A DNA stretch of 64,000 nucleotides from Dreissena polymorpha (GCF_020536995.1 NC_068355.1:4881764-4945763); one strand, 5' to 3'. Shown: positions 30,401-39,710, numbered from the stretch's first letter. The notes: generated from the letters alone by a model not told the origin. A program made the numbers and translations.

Positions 30401-31256
30401 GCGTAAAATGTCGTCCCAGATAAGCAGGGACGACACTTTCCGCCTTAACTTGATTTTTGCTAAGAAGAGACTTTCTTTAGTGTGAAGTGTCCTTTAAAAC
30501 AGGGAAAATACATATTGCTGTTAAATCTAAAATGAAAAATGTGAAATATAATATAATTTCGATATTTATAAAAGTATATCTATATTTGGGCCGTGCTATG
30601 TGAAACAAGGGTTCAATGCATGTGAGTAAAGTTTCGTCCCAGAATGGCCTGTGCGGACAGGGACGACACTTTTCGCATAAACATGATTTTTGCTAAGAAG
30701 AGACTTTCTTTAAACGGAAAATATAATAAAAGCAGAAAGTGTCGTCCCTGTTTAGCCAGTGCGGACTGAGGCCTATCTGGGACAACACTCTATGCACATG
30801 CATTACGCCTTTTTTCACAGAGCACTGCGCATTTTGTTTGTTGCCTACTTTTCTGTTTGACCTCGAGCGTGTGTGTCTGTCTGTCCGCTAACATAATAAC
30901 AGTTCGCTCACTCGTCCGTTCGTCCGTCTGTCCGTCTGTCTTTCAACACAACAATCCCTTTCAGCGTTATACATAGATTGCTTTCTAACTTTATAACCGT
31001 AACATCTCATGCGAAGACATTTTCCATTTGAAGTTGCGGTTAAACCGTCTCCTTAAACGTTAAAACTCAAATGGACAATTAAAATAGATAAAAATAAATT
31101 AAACTGTTCAAGAATAAATTGATATCTATATCAATAGTAACTTTGTTATATGTTATGTATAACATGGTATTGTTTTATGGCTTTAACGTTTACTATTATT
31201 TTTATTCCAGGTAGCGACAACGACAACAAAACCACCAACGACAACAACAACAGCAT
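17867..31256 (-). CDS. GH31 sulfoquinovosidase-like hydrolase, ~757 aa, 11 exons
   Basis: Predicted extracellular alpha-glycosidase of family GH31. Bacterial relatives with this signature (YihQ) release sulfoquinovose from sulfoquinovosyl glycerol, a breakdown product of plant and algal sulfolipid. Exons on the minus strand: 31194-31256 (uncertain), 27390-27488, 26653-26841, 25040-25232, 23570-23913, 23193-23307, 22576-22794, 22118-22211, 20535-20659, 19390-19647, 17867-18441. Splice phases agree throughout and the total is divisible by three. In model numbering the nucleophile is D425 (GWMADFGEY), the acid/base D493 (MWAGDQNVD), and the sulfonate set Q291 (GVQGG), Q308 (WIQDW), R321, W324 and Y529 (DIGGY). 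Spacings Q308-R321-W324 and D493-Y529 equal those I recall for E. coli YihQ. A possible signal peptide lies at the N-terminus. About ten Asn sequons and a Ser/Thr-rich region before a hydrophobic C-terminus suggest secretion and a GPI anchor. About 9 residues seem missing between Q291 and Q308. Confidence 0.85.
18442..18976. other. Intron, nothing seen
   Basis: AT-rich intron sequence of the GH31 gene without a recognised repeat. Confidence 0.4.
18977..19330. repeat. ~54-bp direct repeat flanking a MITE
   Basis: 18977-19030 and 19277-19330 are diverged copies of one sequence (AGGAAACGGAATTGACATCG / AGGAAACGGAATTGGAATCG, both ending AAACCATATG). They lie immediately left and right of the MITE at 19029-19277. 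This is far longer than a transposition target duplication. Confidence 0.82.
19029..19277. mobile_element. double-hairpin MITE in GH31 intron
   Basis: Ends TGAGCCACGTGCTGAAAATA and TTTTCTGGGCCGCGTCTCG, with the GTCCGCACAGGCTAACCAGG core. It lies between exons 10 and 11 of the hydrolase gene. Confidence 0.85.
19390..19647 (-). CDS. GH31 exon with acid/base Asp and Tyr of the sulfonate pocket
   Basis: Encodes VGNYTTLMWAGDQNVDFSY, in which the acid/base Asp codon is 19610-19612, then DGLPSTIPAALNMGMSGVGI and HFDIGGYTT. The Tyr 36 residues after the Asp is at the position of Tyr508 in E. coli YihQ. Ends in ...SHEG with a GTATGC donor at phase 1. Confidence 0.93.
19648..20275. other. Intron, nothing seen
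   Basis: AT-rich GH31 intron sequence. No repeat is recognised. Confidence 0.4.
20276..20493. mobile_element. double-hairpin MITE, decayed
   Basis: Carries TCAGTCCGCAAAGGTTAATC, TTAACTTGATTTTCGC and GGCACAGGCTTATCTGGGAC; both outer ends are worn. Confidence 0.75.
20535..20659 (-). CDS. GH31 exon
   Basis: Encodes NETGRVVHNKWPRLWAEVNR, then MATDESNVTGDVVFWMRAG. HNxWPxLWA and FxMRAG are conserved GH31/YihQ blocks that link nucleophile and acid/base. Phases 2 in and 1 out match neighbours, and the flanking introns carry AG and GT. Confidence 0.92.
20771..20943. repeat. (GTGA)n microsatellite
   Basis: About 40 GTGA/GAGT units with a few interruptions (GTTT, ATGA). It lies in a GH31 intron. Confidence 0.95.
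20944..21462. other. Intron, nothing seen
   Basis: GH31 intron sequence. A short GAGCATTCGAGCATTCGA duplication near 21058 is the only oddity. Confidence 0.4.
21463..21880. repeat. 38-bp minisatellite, 11 copies
   Basis: Unit AGTAATACTGGATCGTTGGA then TATAGGCAATGGGCCTGC, 11.0 copies in a GH31 intron. Copies differ mainly by GATCG/GATTG and GGGCC/AGGCC. The period of 38 is not a multiple of three, so each stop-free minus-strand frame visits all three phases, giving three overlapping ORFs of 143-152 codons that are artefacts. Confidence 0.97.
22118..22211 (-). CDS. GH31 exon with catalytic nucleophile
   Basis: Encodes VIQKNMMDLGLSGWMADFGE, then YVPADGAFFY. The Asp of ADFGE (codon 22159-22161) is at the position of the catalytic nucleophile (Asp405 in E. 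coli YihQ). Donor AG|GTCTGC; acceptor TTCAG at 22212-22216. Confidence 0.93.
22576..22794 (-). CDS. GH31 exon
   Basis: Encodes LNNTIASLKKQGIRVLAYIN, then PNLNVQGTLFQEGARLGHFI, with DFGEFYCATVDLTSPDARMW near its end. These are standard GH31 barrel strands (LAYINP, FGEFY..VDLTxP). GTAGGT donor, CCAG acceptor. Confidence 0.93.
23193..23307 (-). CDS. GH31 exon with Gln-Arg-Trp of the sulfonate pocket
   Basis: Encodes NNNVSVSGLWIQDWAG, then ILQTSFGKRLFWDWKWNQTY. From the Gln of IQDW, the Arg of GKR is 13 residues on and the Trp is 16 on, equal to Gln288, Arg301 and Trp304 of E. coli YihQ. With the acceptor GCGCAG the exon starts at 23307 and stays in frame, but about 9 residues of the helix present in relatives are missing. 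A longer exon from an acceptor at 23336-23337 would add MLDRLSACA, which fits the helix, but it is one base out of frame at its end. A one-base indel in this copy or assembly is possible. Confidence 0.88.
23570..23913 (-). CDS. GH31 exon, end of N-terminal domain and start of barrel
   Basis: Encodes VGRNKSDIVTFFADN, GGDYHTTYFPQTTFVSSRKY, FHEIYIYGQPRSFNFDA and TQPELPDWVYTGAILGVQGG. The Gln of GVQGG matches Gln262 of E. coli YihQ. The donor is uncertain (CAAGTT|GTTAGA or TTT|GTATTT); both leave phase 0. Confidence 0.9.
23914..25039. other. Intron, nothing seen
   Basis: AT-rich GH31 intron of 1.1 kb. No repeat family is recognised. Confidence 0.4.
25040..25232 (-). CDS. GH31 exon, N-terminal domain
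   Basis: Encodes LNVTFATRDGYPLVISFSDL, then DEKVYGLGEQYSYLNLRGRS and YPIWVREQG. YGLGEQ is the classic GH31 signature, with the loop leading to the active site. GTGAGA donor at phase 1, acceptor CTTCAG. Confidence 0.94.
25482..25984. mobile_element. TTAA-flanked inverted-repeat element carrying a tRNA-like segment
   Basis: Ends TTAAAGGGGCCTTTTCAC and GTGAAAAGATCCCTTTAA form ~16-bp inverted repeats with TTAA on both sides. The interior includes an 88-bp tRNA-like block on the minus strand. No coding capacity is seen. It lies in a GH31 intron. Confidence 0.75.
25619..25706 (-). repeat. tRNA-derived segment with Pol III A- and B-box-like motifs
   Basis: On the minus strand it reads GGCGGAATAGCTCAGTAAGC at the 5' end and GGTTCGAAACCTGCTCCGGG at the 3' end. 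TAGCTCAGTAAGC resembles box A and GGTTCGAAACC box B. The region between is long, as in tRNAs with a large variable arm, but I cannot fold a proper anticodon arm, so this is a tRNA relic within a mobile element and not a tRNA gene. Confidence 0.65.
25985..26652. other. Intron, nothing seen
   Basis: GH31 intron sequence without a recognised repeat. Confidence 0.4.
26653..26841 (-). CDS. GH31 exon, N-terminal domain
   Basis: Encodes IFAHTTNAPFIYVGAGQIDF, REFRGNFFINNYEQG and TSDTFRFNFGNSVN. It ends in a consensus GTAAGT donor at phase 0 and starts after TTCGCAG. The product fits the N-terminal beta-sandwich that precedes the GH31 barrel. Confidence 0.9.
26842..27389. other. Intron, nothing seen
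   Basis: GH31 intron, AT-rich, with no recognised repeat. Confidence 0.4.
27390..27488 (-). CDS. GH31 exon, near N-terminus
   Basis: Encodes VEFCPSHVHAAKSYKLDWVL, then DQSLNVSIGDGVQ. Phase 0 at both ends, acceptor TTTTTGCAG, donor GTGTTG. There is no start codon in the exon, so at least one more exon lies upstream. Confidence 0.82.
27857..28130. mobile_element. double-hairpin MITE with a 34-bp duplication
   Basis: Left end TGAGCCTCGCTTTGGGAAAA. In the right arm the block GTGCGAACTGCACAGGCTAA plus TCTGGGACGACACT stands twice in tandem. The middle is decayed. Confidence 0.85.
28385..28880. repeat. ~490-bp imperfect palindrome (foldback)
   Basis: The left arm (AGTGTTCCCTATGGCAATTC, ATTTCAACGCCAGATGTGGT, ACAAAATGCTCG, GATATCTATTCATACCACAC) recurs as its reverse complement in the right arm (28645-28790), centred near 28635. 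Outer parts rich in TTACGAAA/TTTCGTA also pair loosely. The right arm carries a 31-bp tandem duplication (GGCTATTGCTATAAGGAACA, then GGCTATTGCTATGAGGAACA). Probably a foldback transposon. It lies between exons 1 and 2 of the hydrolase model. Confidence 0.8.
29296..29352. repeat. Partial third copy of the foldback inner arm
   Basis: GTTAGTGTTCGTGTGTTGTA then TGAATAGATATCGTTGCAGG and AAATTAAAATG match the reverse complement of 28575-28635. Confidence 0.75.
29769..29840 (+). tRNA. tRNA-Glu (anticodon UUC)
   Basis: Complete 72-base cloverleaf: acceptor TCCCATG / CATGGGA with discriminator A, box A TGGTCTAGTGG, anticodon arm CCTGG-TTTTCAC-CCAGG with anticodon TTC, and box B GGTTCGATTCC. It is almost identical to animal tRNA-Glu(UUC). 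A run of seven T at 29846-29852 is the Pol III terminator. The gene is not embedded in a transposon that I can see. Confidence 0.98.
29846..29852 (+). terminator. Pol III terminator of tRNA-Glu
   Basis: Seven T residues six bases after the tRNA 3' end. Confidence 0.9.
29853..30365. other. No gene seen
   Basis: AT-rich; a short CGACGACGACGACG run near 30320 is the only marked feature. Confidence 0.4.
30366..30485. mobile_element. double-hairpin MITE, left half only
   Basis: GCCGCGCTGTGTGAAAAGGG, GAGCGTAAAATGTCGTCCCA and TTAACTTGATTTTTGC are present. It breaks off after AAGAAGAGACTTTCTTTAGT. Confidence 0.8.
30587..30829. mobile_element. double-hairpin MITE, GGGCCGTGCT subfamily
   Basis: Left end GGGCCGTGCTATGTGAAACA, right end TTTTTTCACAGAGCACTGCGC, with both cores in between. 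Confidence 0.87.
31194..31256 (-). CDS. Candidate first exon of the GH31 gene (signal peptide)
   Basis: An ATG at 31254-31256 opens 21 codons (MLLLLSLVVLLSLSLPGIKI...) that read as a signal peptide and end at ATA|GTAAAC in phase 0, the phase needed by the exon at 27390-27488. The caution is that the sequence is a low-complexity CAA/ACG tract on the plus strand, so the hydrophobic reading could be chance, and the intron would be 3.7 kb and contain the tRNA-Glu gene. Confidence 0.3.
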
Positions 31257-31280
31257 ATACTTCAACCTCGGAGATGCATT

Positions 31281-31540
31281 GAGCTTTTTTCTGAGAAAAC
31301 AGGACATAATGCATGTGTGTAAAGTGTCATCCCAGATTAGCCTGTGCAATCCGCACAGGCTGATAAGGGACGACACGTTCCGCCTAAACTTGATTTTCGG
31401 TAAGGAGGGACTTCCTGGAAACTAAAAATACCATAAAAGCTGAAAGTGTCGTCCCTGATTAGCCTGTGAGAACTTCACAGGCTAATCTGGGACGACACTT
31501 AACGCACAAGCACTAAGCCCAGTTTTCTCAGAACGCGACT
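31281..31540. mobile_element. double-hairpin MITE, well preserved
   Basis: Both arms complete, from GAGCTTTTTTCTGAGAAAAC to GTTTTCTCAGAACGCGACT. GCATT stands on both sides (31276-31280 and 31541-31545), a possible 5-bp target duplication. Confidence 0.92.
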
Positions 31541-33525
31541 GCATTGAAGTATTGGCAATAACACGTTGGCCAGCTTCATTATCGATAATTTTCTTGTTGG
31601 CGTAGCAACAACATTCCGGTATCATTTACTGACCCAATATGTTACAGGTAGGCAATATAATCGCTCAACTTCATCTGCAGGATACTCGTATCGGATGTTT
31701 TCTTTTATGTAGTGGCCGTCCGCACGTACTTCTGGGTCCGGTTTAATAAAAAACTACAAAACACGACTGTAGTCGCGCGACTGTGCGGTCGACCGACGGT
31801 TGTCGGCCGCCAACTGACAAATTGTCGCGTTCACGGAGAAATTTGCCGCGACTGTGGTCGCATGACTGTGTGGTCAGTCGACTGCGGTCGTTGTAGTCGC
31901 TATTTTTAGAAAATTATCACTTCCGCCATCAACATTTTTTTATTTATTGTGCGAAAACTCAAATCACGAAAAGTAACCTTAAATTTGTTAAAATAATATG
32001 ATATTATTTGTTTAAACAGAATTCGCTTGCGGATTCTTCGTCAAAGGTGTGTTTGTAATAATATTCATTAAGTGTTCAAAGTTCAAATACAAAATCTGAC
32101 GCAATGAAATAAGATCTACTACTATGGTTCACGCGTCTTTGGACAATGTCCTTTCGCGTGTCAAAATTGCAGAACCTCAAACATACTTGCCAACGCAGTT
32201 TCAAGATGTTGGTACTAAAGACCGTACAATTATATGAATATTCACCATATACCAATATGAATTAGTGCGCTCGACAAATCGGAAGGAAGGAAGGATCGAA
32301 TGAATAATGCTCGTATATCGAGGAAAACGCGTGCAAAAACTGGATTGTGGAGTCTGGATATCTACGGAAGTCTTTAAAACCAAATAACGGGTTTGCAATC
32401 AGCTCTGGAATTCACTAATGATTATGGACATACTGCTGAGACATTTTTGTTAAAATGTTCTTTTATATCTGGCTTCTAAATCTGCCCAATAATTATTGCG
32501 CTTAAAGGTTTGATACATTGCATTATCGTCTGCAAAATTTATATTAATGAGAATCTATCTAAATAAGGTTGATATTTCTATTTTATAGGATTGAACTTAT
32601 GACACTTTATCTGGGCAATGATCGTTTTGTTTATTATTCATATTCCATTGTAAATTTCACTTCAACTTGATACACATACTCGAATAATATGTATGGGACT
32701 CTTCTAAATAAATCTAGGTACATGGTGCTGAGAAAATTGTATTTCGGGGAGTTCGTTCCTGCATATTTTATAATACTGTCAACATATCTGAGATTTGCTT
32801 TATTGATACCATGCTGTTTTGTCTAAAGTAAACGGTATTTTTATACGGGATATATTTCACATCTGATCTGAAAAAAAACGTCATGAATTCGTACTGTCGG
32901 TACTAGGAGATTAATGAAATGAATATTTGAAGCATCTGTCAGTATTACAAAAAGTTTACTTACACTTATCTTGTCTGTATTTAAGATATTAGTCTGGTTA
33001 TTGATGGCTCGAAACTGATCTAGTAATCCGAGTGTTTTTAGCATTATTTTTGTGATTTAATTTTATTATTGATGTCTTTATCAATATATCATTTTATTTC
33101 TCAACTTACAAAAATGACGCAATGATTCATGAGGGAAACTACTTATCCTTTATTTGTTGATATTTGTTTCTGTTTTTCCCTTCATTCGTTGTAACCACAA
33201 ATTCTTTCTTCTAAAAGCCATTATTCATTATTAATATTGATGTAGGTTATATGACTCATTCAATATTGTTATTACAAAATTAAATTGGTACTGTTTCTTA
33301 TATATATACAAGACGTGATGAAGCTATTGTTGGAGTAACATTAAAGTTGTGCACATGTAACTAAGTATCAACACCATTTTACTTTACACTTTACTGCATG
33401 TATAAATCATTTGTGCGTATGGTATAAGTATTGCCGTTTTTTATACCATGGTGTATTTTTACAATTTTAAAAGAATGCTATCAATATACATGTATGTTGT
33501 CATTCCATATAGTTCAGCATATATA

Positions 33526-33787
33526 TGAGCCGTACTCTGTCAAAAGTAGGTTAAATGCATGTGCGTAAAGTGTCGTCCCAGATTAGCCTATGCAGTCCGC
33601 ACAGGCTAATTAGGGACGATATTTTCCGATTTTATGATATTGTTCTTTTAAAGAAAGTGCCTCCTTAACAAAAGTCTATTTTAGGCACACAGTGTCGTCC
33701 CTGATTAGCCTGTGCGGACTACACAGGCTAATAGTGGAAGCTACTTTACGCACATGGATTAAACCCCCTTTTTACAGAGCACGGACC
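33526..33787. mobile_element. double-hairpin MITE inside the Harbinger element
   Basis: Left end TGAGCCGTACTCTGTCAAAA, right end TTTTTACAGAGCACGGAC, both hairpins well preserved. Its position inside the Harbinger element shows that it inserted later. Confidence 0.92.
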
Positions 33788-34160
33788 ATATGTAGAGTAA
33801 TGCGTCAACGGGACACGTTGAATGTAAAATCAGTGCCTTCAACTGAATTCATCTCAACGTACGTGTACAATTTGCGAATTATAGGCCAAGATAAGTTCCA
33901 AAGAAAGTTGCCCTTAATGAGCAGTTTATTGAATGATATTGGTGCACATAAACCCGGGATTATTTGCGCATTGCCTTCCTGTGGGACTAACATTTAACTT
34001 TCAGTGAACAGTTTGCACTCCTCTCTTGTATTAATACTACTCTTTATAAGCCGGGAGAAAAATAAATGACGCGACGTTTAGCATCATAAAACATATTTAT
34101 CCCATTGTTATTAAGGTAAATCAATTAAGTGCATTTCTTCTAAACTACTGATATGTATTA

Positions 34161-34420
34161 CTTGCCATTGCTCGAGACATCCGTGTATTGGATGGGAAAT
34201 ACGCATATTGATGATACAATATTGTATAATTTTCGGAAACGTATTCTAGATCTACAGCAAAGGTGTCTATGAGCTCCAATAGCTCTCTCTTTGGTAAGCG
34301 AAATCGACGGAAAAGTTCATCATCATTGTACATGTCTAATGGATTCAACCTATCTCTAAAAACTCGCTCTCTTCGAAAATGTCTTCGCATTCGATGAACA
34401 AGTCGCATGGAGGCCGCCAT
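34161..34420 (-). CDS. HARBI1-like transposase, N-terminal exon
   Basis: Encodes MAASMRLVHRMRRHFRRERV, FRDRLNPLDMYNDDELFRRF and RLPKRELLELIDTFAVDLEY. The RxRVFxDRxNPLD...DEELxxRFRLxRxxxLELI pattern is the usual start of Harbinger nucleases. The exon probably ends at AA|GTAATA near 34161-34165; the open frame runs on to a stop at 34145. No following exon is recognised. Confidence 0.72.
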
Positions 34421-34659
34421 GATTAAACTCGAAACTATCCGCGTTCATTTTGCACGGGTTTTCAATGCCGACAAAGCGTCAAGCGACGAGCAGTCGTGGT
34501 GTGAGGGGTAGACTGCGGTCGCTCGACAATATGTCGAACAACGCGCGGTCGATTGACGACCGTCGCTCTCCATTAAACACGGCTATCGTCGCACGACGAT
34601 TATTCGCTGGTACAACCATAGTCGCCCGACCATGGTCGCTCTCATTAAACCGGACCCAG

Positions 34660-35095
34660 TGTCTATCGGTGTGTCCCTAATCAGCACTGGAGATTTAATG
34701 GACACGTTGAAATGACACAATAATGGTAAAATATCGATAAAAATATAATCAAATGTGTTACATAATTTTGTATTCAAATTTATTTGCAGCATATATTTAA
34801 ATGCACATCGTAATTATATGACGCAAACGTATTGGACTTAGCACCTTAACTCCTAACCGTGTGAATAAATTTTGTTGAAATTGGTTAGCAAACTTCTTTA
34901 AAGATCTACGAATTATTGTAATTAAATTAAACCATAAGACCGACTGTGATAATACTGTAACTACCGTGCAACAATGACTGGTCACTTAATGGCGAAAGTT
35001 TCCAATTACCTGAAGGCTTAAAGATCTATCAACATATGCATGCGTAAAGATTGCAGAGGCCCGTATTAGTGGCCAAAAATGATTTCTAGGGACCT

Positions 35096-35097
<2 letters not shown>
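34660..35097. other. No gene seen
   Basis: AT-rich sequence with no recognised feature. Confidence 0.4.
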
Positions 35098-35164
<67 letters not shown>

Positions 35165-35274
35165 GTCGTCGTCGTCCTTTTCGTTGTCGTTGTCATCATC
35201 ATCATCATCATAATCATCATCATCATCATCATCAATAACAACAACTTATTTATCATCATCAGCAGCAGCAGCAT
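35098..35274. repeat. (CAT)n trinucleotide tract
   Basis: A pure (CAT) run of over 20 units to 35164, then mixed CGT, CAT and CAG triplets to about 35274. On the minus strand the pure part reads as poly-Met, a translation artefact. Confidence 0.97.
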
Positions 35275-37464
35275 TCGTTTCATCGCATCCACAATAATCA
35301 CATAATAATCATTATAGTCGTGATCATCATCAGCATTTTCACGAACATTATCATCATTATCACTATCAATAAATTAAACATATGTATGTAATATTGTCAC
35401 AATTGAGCCATTAAAGCTTTATCCCATACTCAGCAGTTAATGTAAAGAAATGAGAAGATAAATTAATAGTTTGCTCTTTTTGATATTATCTCATCGCAAA
35501 ATAAAACAAAAAGAACGCGCTTATGAAATCCGAAAGGGTAACCCACTGATGATGTAACGCATCACAATAACACTTTTGCCAGTTTGTTGCATGGCCGTTC
35601 AAAGATAAACCTCTTCTATAAGCAATGAACAGATAAGACGATAGATTCACATGTTGGGAGTCTCACACTGTCGGGCCTCTCACTATTCGTCATACCCAGA
35701 ATAACAAATTACCACGTATTTGTGTAACCCTATGACATAACCCCGCCATTGCAGAAGACCCACGTGAATTTGCAAATTCCCGTTGGTGTATCCTCAACAC
35801 GGGGAGAGAAAATAACTTCTTTTTCATAGAACGGTAATCTCTACAGGTAGCAAGTTGGCTGCATATTTGATAAGTTTGACCGGCTAGAAACGTTTGGAAA
35901 AGTTGAATCATTCGAAACCCGTCGCTGGCTTGCGTCCATGATAACTGGCTACTCGCGCATTTGCATCAGGTTAGTTTTGATTTATATCTGTTTCTATTCA
36001 TAAGCGCTCTGTACCTGTATTCATTTACAGATAGTTTTCTCATTAGCTCTCTTTGGCCGATGACCATACTGAAATTACTATCGTCTGTGGTAATACGGAG
36101 TTCATTGGTTACCGTCTCGTTAGTAACATTTCGGACACGAAAATACCACGCGGTAATAGAGGTTTAAAGTTATCGAGACTCAGTTTCGTTGAGGTTTTGG
36201 AGCGTTGTGTAATAGCTATTAAGTGCACCTTGACCCTTCATTGAATGTTTGCCCTGGTTTTTACAAACATGACTGACCGGAAACTCGCGAGGTCAAGCTA
36301 TTATGAGGATGAACGCATAGATGTTTACATACGATCTGTGTAAACTAGCAGGTTAGTGGACATTTAAATTGATTGAAACTTTTCTTATCGTGTTTGAAAC
36401 ATTTTCTTTTGCGTTCTTATAGCAGGACCTTTGAAAACACGGTCCATGCGTGGAGAGTTTTATTAATGTGATAAACGGCGTTTCACTTTAATAAGAGTTT
36501 TCGTTGTTTTAAACAGCACGTGGCTGTACAAAAAATAAAATTTGAAGTTATATAGAGTTTACGAGTAGCATTCCAATGCTATAAACATAATGTAGATGAA
36601 CCGTTTTCGCATCTATATATTTTTCGTGGCGAATTTTGTCTTTTTTTCATCGTGTTTATCTTATATAATGCGTATGCTACTGTAACGCATACAGTATTTG
36701 TGGTATCCTACGGTATGTGTAAAACGTGTTTGTCCGTATGGTATTTTAGTTTTCAAACGTATTAGGCATTGGTTGAAGGGTGTGTAAAATTAAGATAACA
36801 TTTCTAAGTGCTTCATATATTTGTCTCAAACGTCTTGCGCTGTGCGTCATTGTACATGCGTTTTAATGAAAACATACCTTAATGGAATTTATCATTTGAT
36901 TATTCCTTTCTTTACAATGTATATGGAAAAAAGTTGAATCAGAAAGTGTTATATATGATTTTAAGCTTCGTTGGTAACAGTAATTGCATATACGTCGTAG
37001 GTGTATGCTGGAAAATTATTAGTTTCAAACAGGTATTAGAATGTGACTGTCACGTCATTTTAACACCCTTGTTTGTCATTAACATGTGTGGACTACCTTG
37101 TATTAATGTGGGTTTCTGGTCGTAGCAGTGGTCTCCCTTGGTTTTCATAAAATCTTTTCAGAGTCAGTTTTGTAAGAAAAAAACTGAAATTGAAAAAGTG
37201 CGTTTTTTTCAAATGCATATACACATGTATTGCATGTTTTATGCTTCTGAGCTAATAATATTTTTTAATCTTAAGGTTACACAATTTACATGTGTAAATA
37301 TGTTTTTCACATGGGTTTTTATCTCCCATCTTTCGATCGCTTTCTTTTTCATGGCTAGACTAAACGAAAACAATGAATGGGTATACTTCATATGGTGGTT
37401 ATGGGTATTTGTGGTAAAGAAACAGAACGGAACGGAACAGAACGAAAAGACCGTTTATTTTTAA
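35275..37464. other. No gene seen (2.2 kb)
   Basis: Several short ORFs occur, none with recognisable motifs or consistent splice sites. No repeat boundary is seen. Confidence 0.4.
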
Positions 37465-37713
37465 ATGAGCCGCGCCACGCGAAAATGCGTCTAATGTCAT
37501 ATGCTGGTCCTCGTAGCCCAGACCAGATTACGCATGCACGCAGTCTTGTCATGAGCTATTCTTTACGCTACAAAGTTTACGTAAGGTATCATGGTTTCAT
37601 TAGCCGATAAGCGTAAATAATAACTTCTTATCAATATATTCGGATGCAGAGGCATATCTGGAGCAACACTGGTCATACCTATTTTAAGGCCCATTTTCGC
37701 ACGACGTGGTTCA
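37465..37713. mobile_element. Second MITE family (GCGAAAATGGG ends)
   Basis: Left end ATGAGCCGCGCCACGCGAAA, right end TTTTCGCACGACGTGGTTCAT, an imperfect inverted repeat of about 30 bp. Pieces of the same family lie at 13169-13220 and 38462-38502. Confidence 0.75.
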
Positions 37714-38838
37714 TTTATTAACGCGTTGGTTTCAAGATCGGGTTTTGAAGGTTCGATCACCGTTTACATCTTAATTGTAATACCGGTACTTGTTATTTAC
37801 ACAATTAATCATATTCTGCTAACCAAACGATTCATAAACTAAAAATGATATGAAACATACGTAGCTTCATCGTGTAAAAATTTACTCACAGACACTGAGA
37901 AATTAGTATACATACCCTCATACCAACGACTCTTTTCTTAGAAAAACCTTATCCGACCATTATCGACAGATCAAGCAAAAAGCACACACAGTTAATTACA
38001 CACTGTGATTTGTCTGGATTTTTTATGTCAAGAAAAGTCGTCCACACATACCGGAATGCCTTTTTATGAGAAATAAATCCGGAAATAAATGCTCGGCATT
38101 ATTTTCCGTGACCCCTTTTAAATAACTTACGGCGAATATTTCTAGAGTAGTCCGTTGCAAAGGCTTCCCGAGTCAAAAACTTAGCGTCATTCGAAAATGG
38201 TTCTTATGTCATAAGTTAACTAACAAGCTCATTCGCACAGTCTTTTCTGGAGCTTCTCTGTCCGCTAAAAAGACCATGAACACTGACAAGACTTGATAGC
38301 GCAATCTGTTCACGGGTTACCCTGTCCACCATTGAGAACAAGGAACCTTGTGTGGTCTCATTAGCGAACAAGGTAGCTCTAGATTGGACTAGCTCTAGAC
38401 TAGCTCTAGCTCTAGATTAGACTGCAAGAATGCATAGGTTTGTCTGGAACCAAGATGAACGCATATGGTATAAGACCCATTTTTGCACGACGCGCTTAAT
38501 GCGAACATTTGTCTTTAAAGCAGCACATCAGAGAAAAAAAGACAATGAATTTTAAAGACGTCCGTTCTCGGGTAATACAAATTATTATGCAAATTATTTA
38601 TATTTGGTCTGAAAGAAATGAACTGTTCATGTTCGAAAGCGCATCCTCTAAATGGAATTTACGCTACATAGATTATATTTAGACAAATCACTACTGTCTA
38701 TCTCTTTTAACAGAAACTGTACGATTAAAATTACCAAATCTTCATTACTACTTTCAATGCGGTTGTTTGTTATAAGTTCGGTTGTGTATCAATTTTAAAA
38801 GATGTTTTCAAGGTTTCCGTTTTTGAAAGTATGCTACG
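37714..38838. other. No gene seen; CTAG-rich tract and MITE end fragment
   Basis: At 38374-38424 a GCTCTAGA/GACTAGCT-type motif repeats several times. At 38462-38502 a right end of the second MITE family (AAGACCCATTTTTGCACGAC) stands alone. Nothing else is recognised. Confidence 0.5.
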
Positions 38839-39112
38839 TTAACCCATTTATGCCTAGCGTCTAGAAAAAAAGACCTTGGCAAACAGCGTAGACCCAGATG
38901 AAACGTCGCATGATGCGGCGTCTCATCAGGGTCTGCGCTGTTTGCTTACAGGAATTTCTGTAAGAAATATTCTAAATATAGAAATAAATATACAAGACAT
39001 CCCTAATTTTGGAAATAAATTGATCCAATTTAGATGGATGGGTGAGTCCACTAGGCATAAATGGGTTAAAAGATGTTTGCAACGTTTCCGTGTTTGAAAG
39101 TATGCTACGTTA
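38798..39112. repeat. ~46-bp tandem duplication split by a MITE
   Basis: AAAAGATGTTTTCAAGGTTT then CCGTTTTTGAAAGTATGCTACGTTAA (38798-38842) is repeated with four changes at 39067-39112 (AAAAGATGTTTGCAACGTTT then CCGTGTTTGAAAGTATGCTACGTTAA). A piggyBac-like MITE occupies the TTAA at their junction. Confidence 0.88.
38839..39069 (+). mobile_element. piggyBac-like MITE copy 5
   Basis: Full length, TTAA at both ends, standard terminal repeats and hairpin. Confidence 0.94.
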
Positions 39113-39705
39113 AAGATGCTTGGTGTCATCGTGTTCCCAGCTGCTAATTCGTCTTTACCATCCATGTGTATTGAGAAATATGGGTATTGAGAAGAATGAT
39201 TTATGTTAAGTATAAACTATGAATTCGAATTGAAACTTTATTCGAACTACCTGTATAAAAATAAGGTGGCTAAGCATTTTGTTAAATTACATGTAGGAAA
39301 TACAACTTTTGGACATTTGTTTCAAGAAGTACACGATGTTTTCGACGTATGAGTTATTAAATGTTCACACATATTGCATTTAGGGTTTGCATTGGCCTTT
39401 AAAATTTAAAATATTTAGTAGGTGGAAGGTCCGACTTGTCAATCGCGAAAAGTTACATGGGTCAAATAGTGTTTCATTATGCCAGAATGTTAATCCCTGA
39501 ATTACATTTGAGTTAAGCTTTACTAAAACTTTATAAAAACAGCCGACGCCATGCTTGCCCTTTGTATTAAGGACTAAAACAAGCCGGTTAATCCGACGAA
39601 AGAGGTTTAAAGTCTAAAATCCCCATTCGTTGCAACGTTCAATGCTCAGTATGGAACATAACAATTTATATACAGTTTGACTAGTCCTCGCATTACGTAC
39701 CTACT
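39113..39705. other. No gene seen
   Basis: AT-rich sequence without a recognised feature. Confidence 0.4.
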
Positions 39706-39710
39706 TACTT

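Larger units (their letters stand above)
31732..34659 (-). mobile_element. Second PIF/Harbinger element, 2.9 kb
   Basis: Perfect 16-bp inverted ends CTGGGTCCGGTTTAAT / ATTAAACCGGACCCAG. Next to each end is a ~200-bp zone crowded with GTCG/CGAC words (31765-31905 and 34480-34640), as in the TACG-rich zones of the first Harbinger element. A HARBI1-like N-terminal exon lies at 34145-34420 on the minus strand. I do not find the DDE catalytic blocks in the rest, and a double-hairpin MITE is inserted at 33526, so the element looks non-autonomous or decayed. Confidence 0.85.

Noticed and set aside
31207-31281. Plus-strand exon after TTTTTATTCCAG at 31209, reading GSDNDNKTTNDNNNS
   Set aside because: A good acceptor, but the product is low complexity, runs into a MITE, and has no partner exon on the plus strand.
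35086-35301. Poly-Met ORF
   Set aside because: Translation of a CAT trinucleotide run.
36934-37464. Short hydrophobic ORFs (63 and 108 codons)
   Set aside because: T-rich sequence read as Phe/Leu/Val; no splice sites, no family, no neighbour support.
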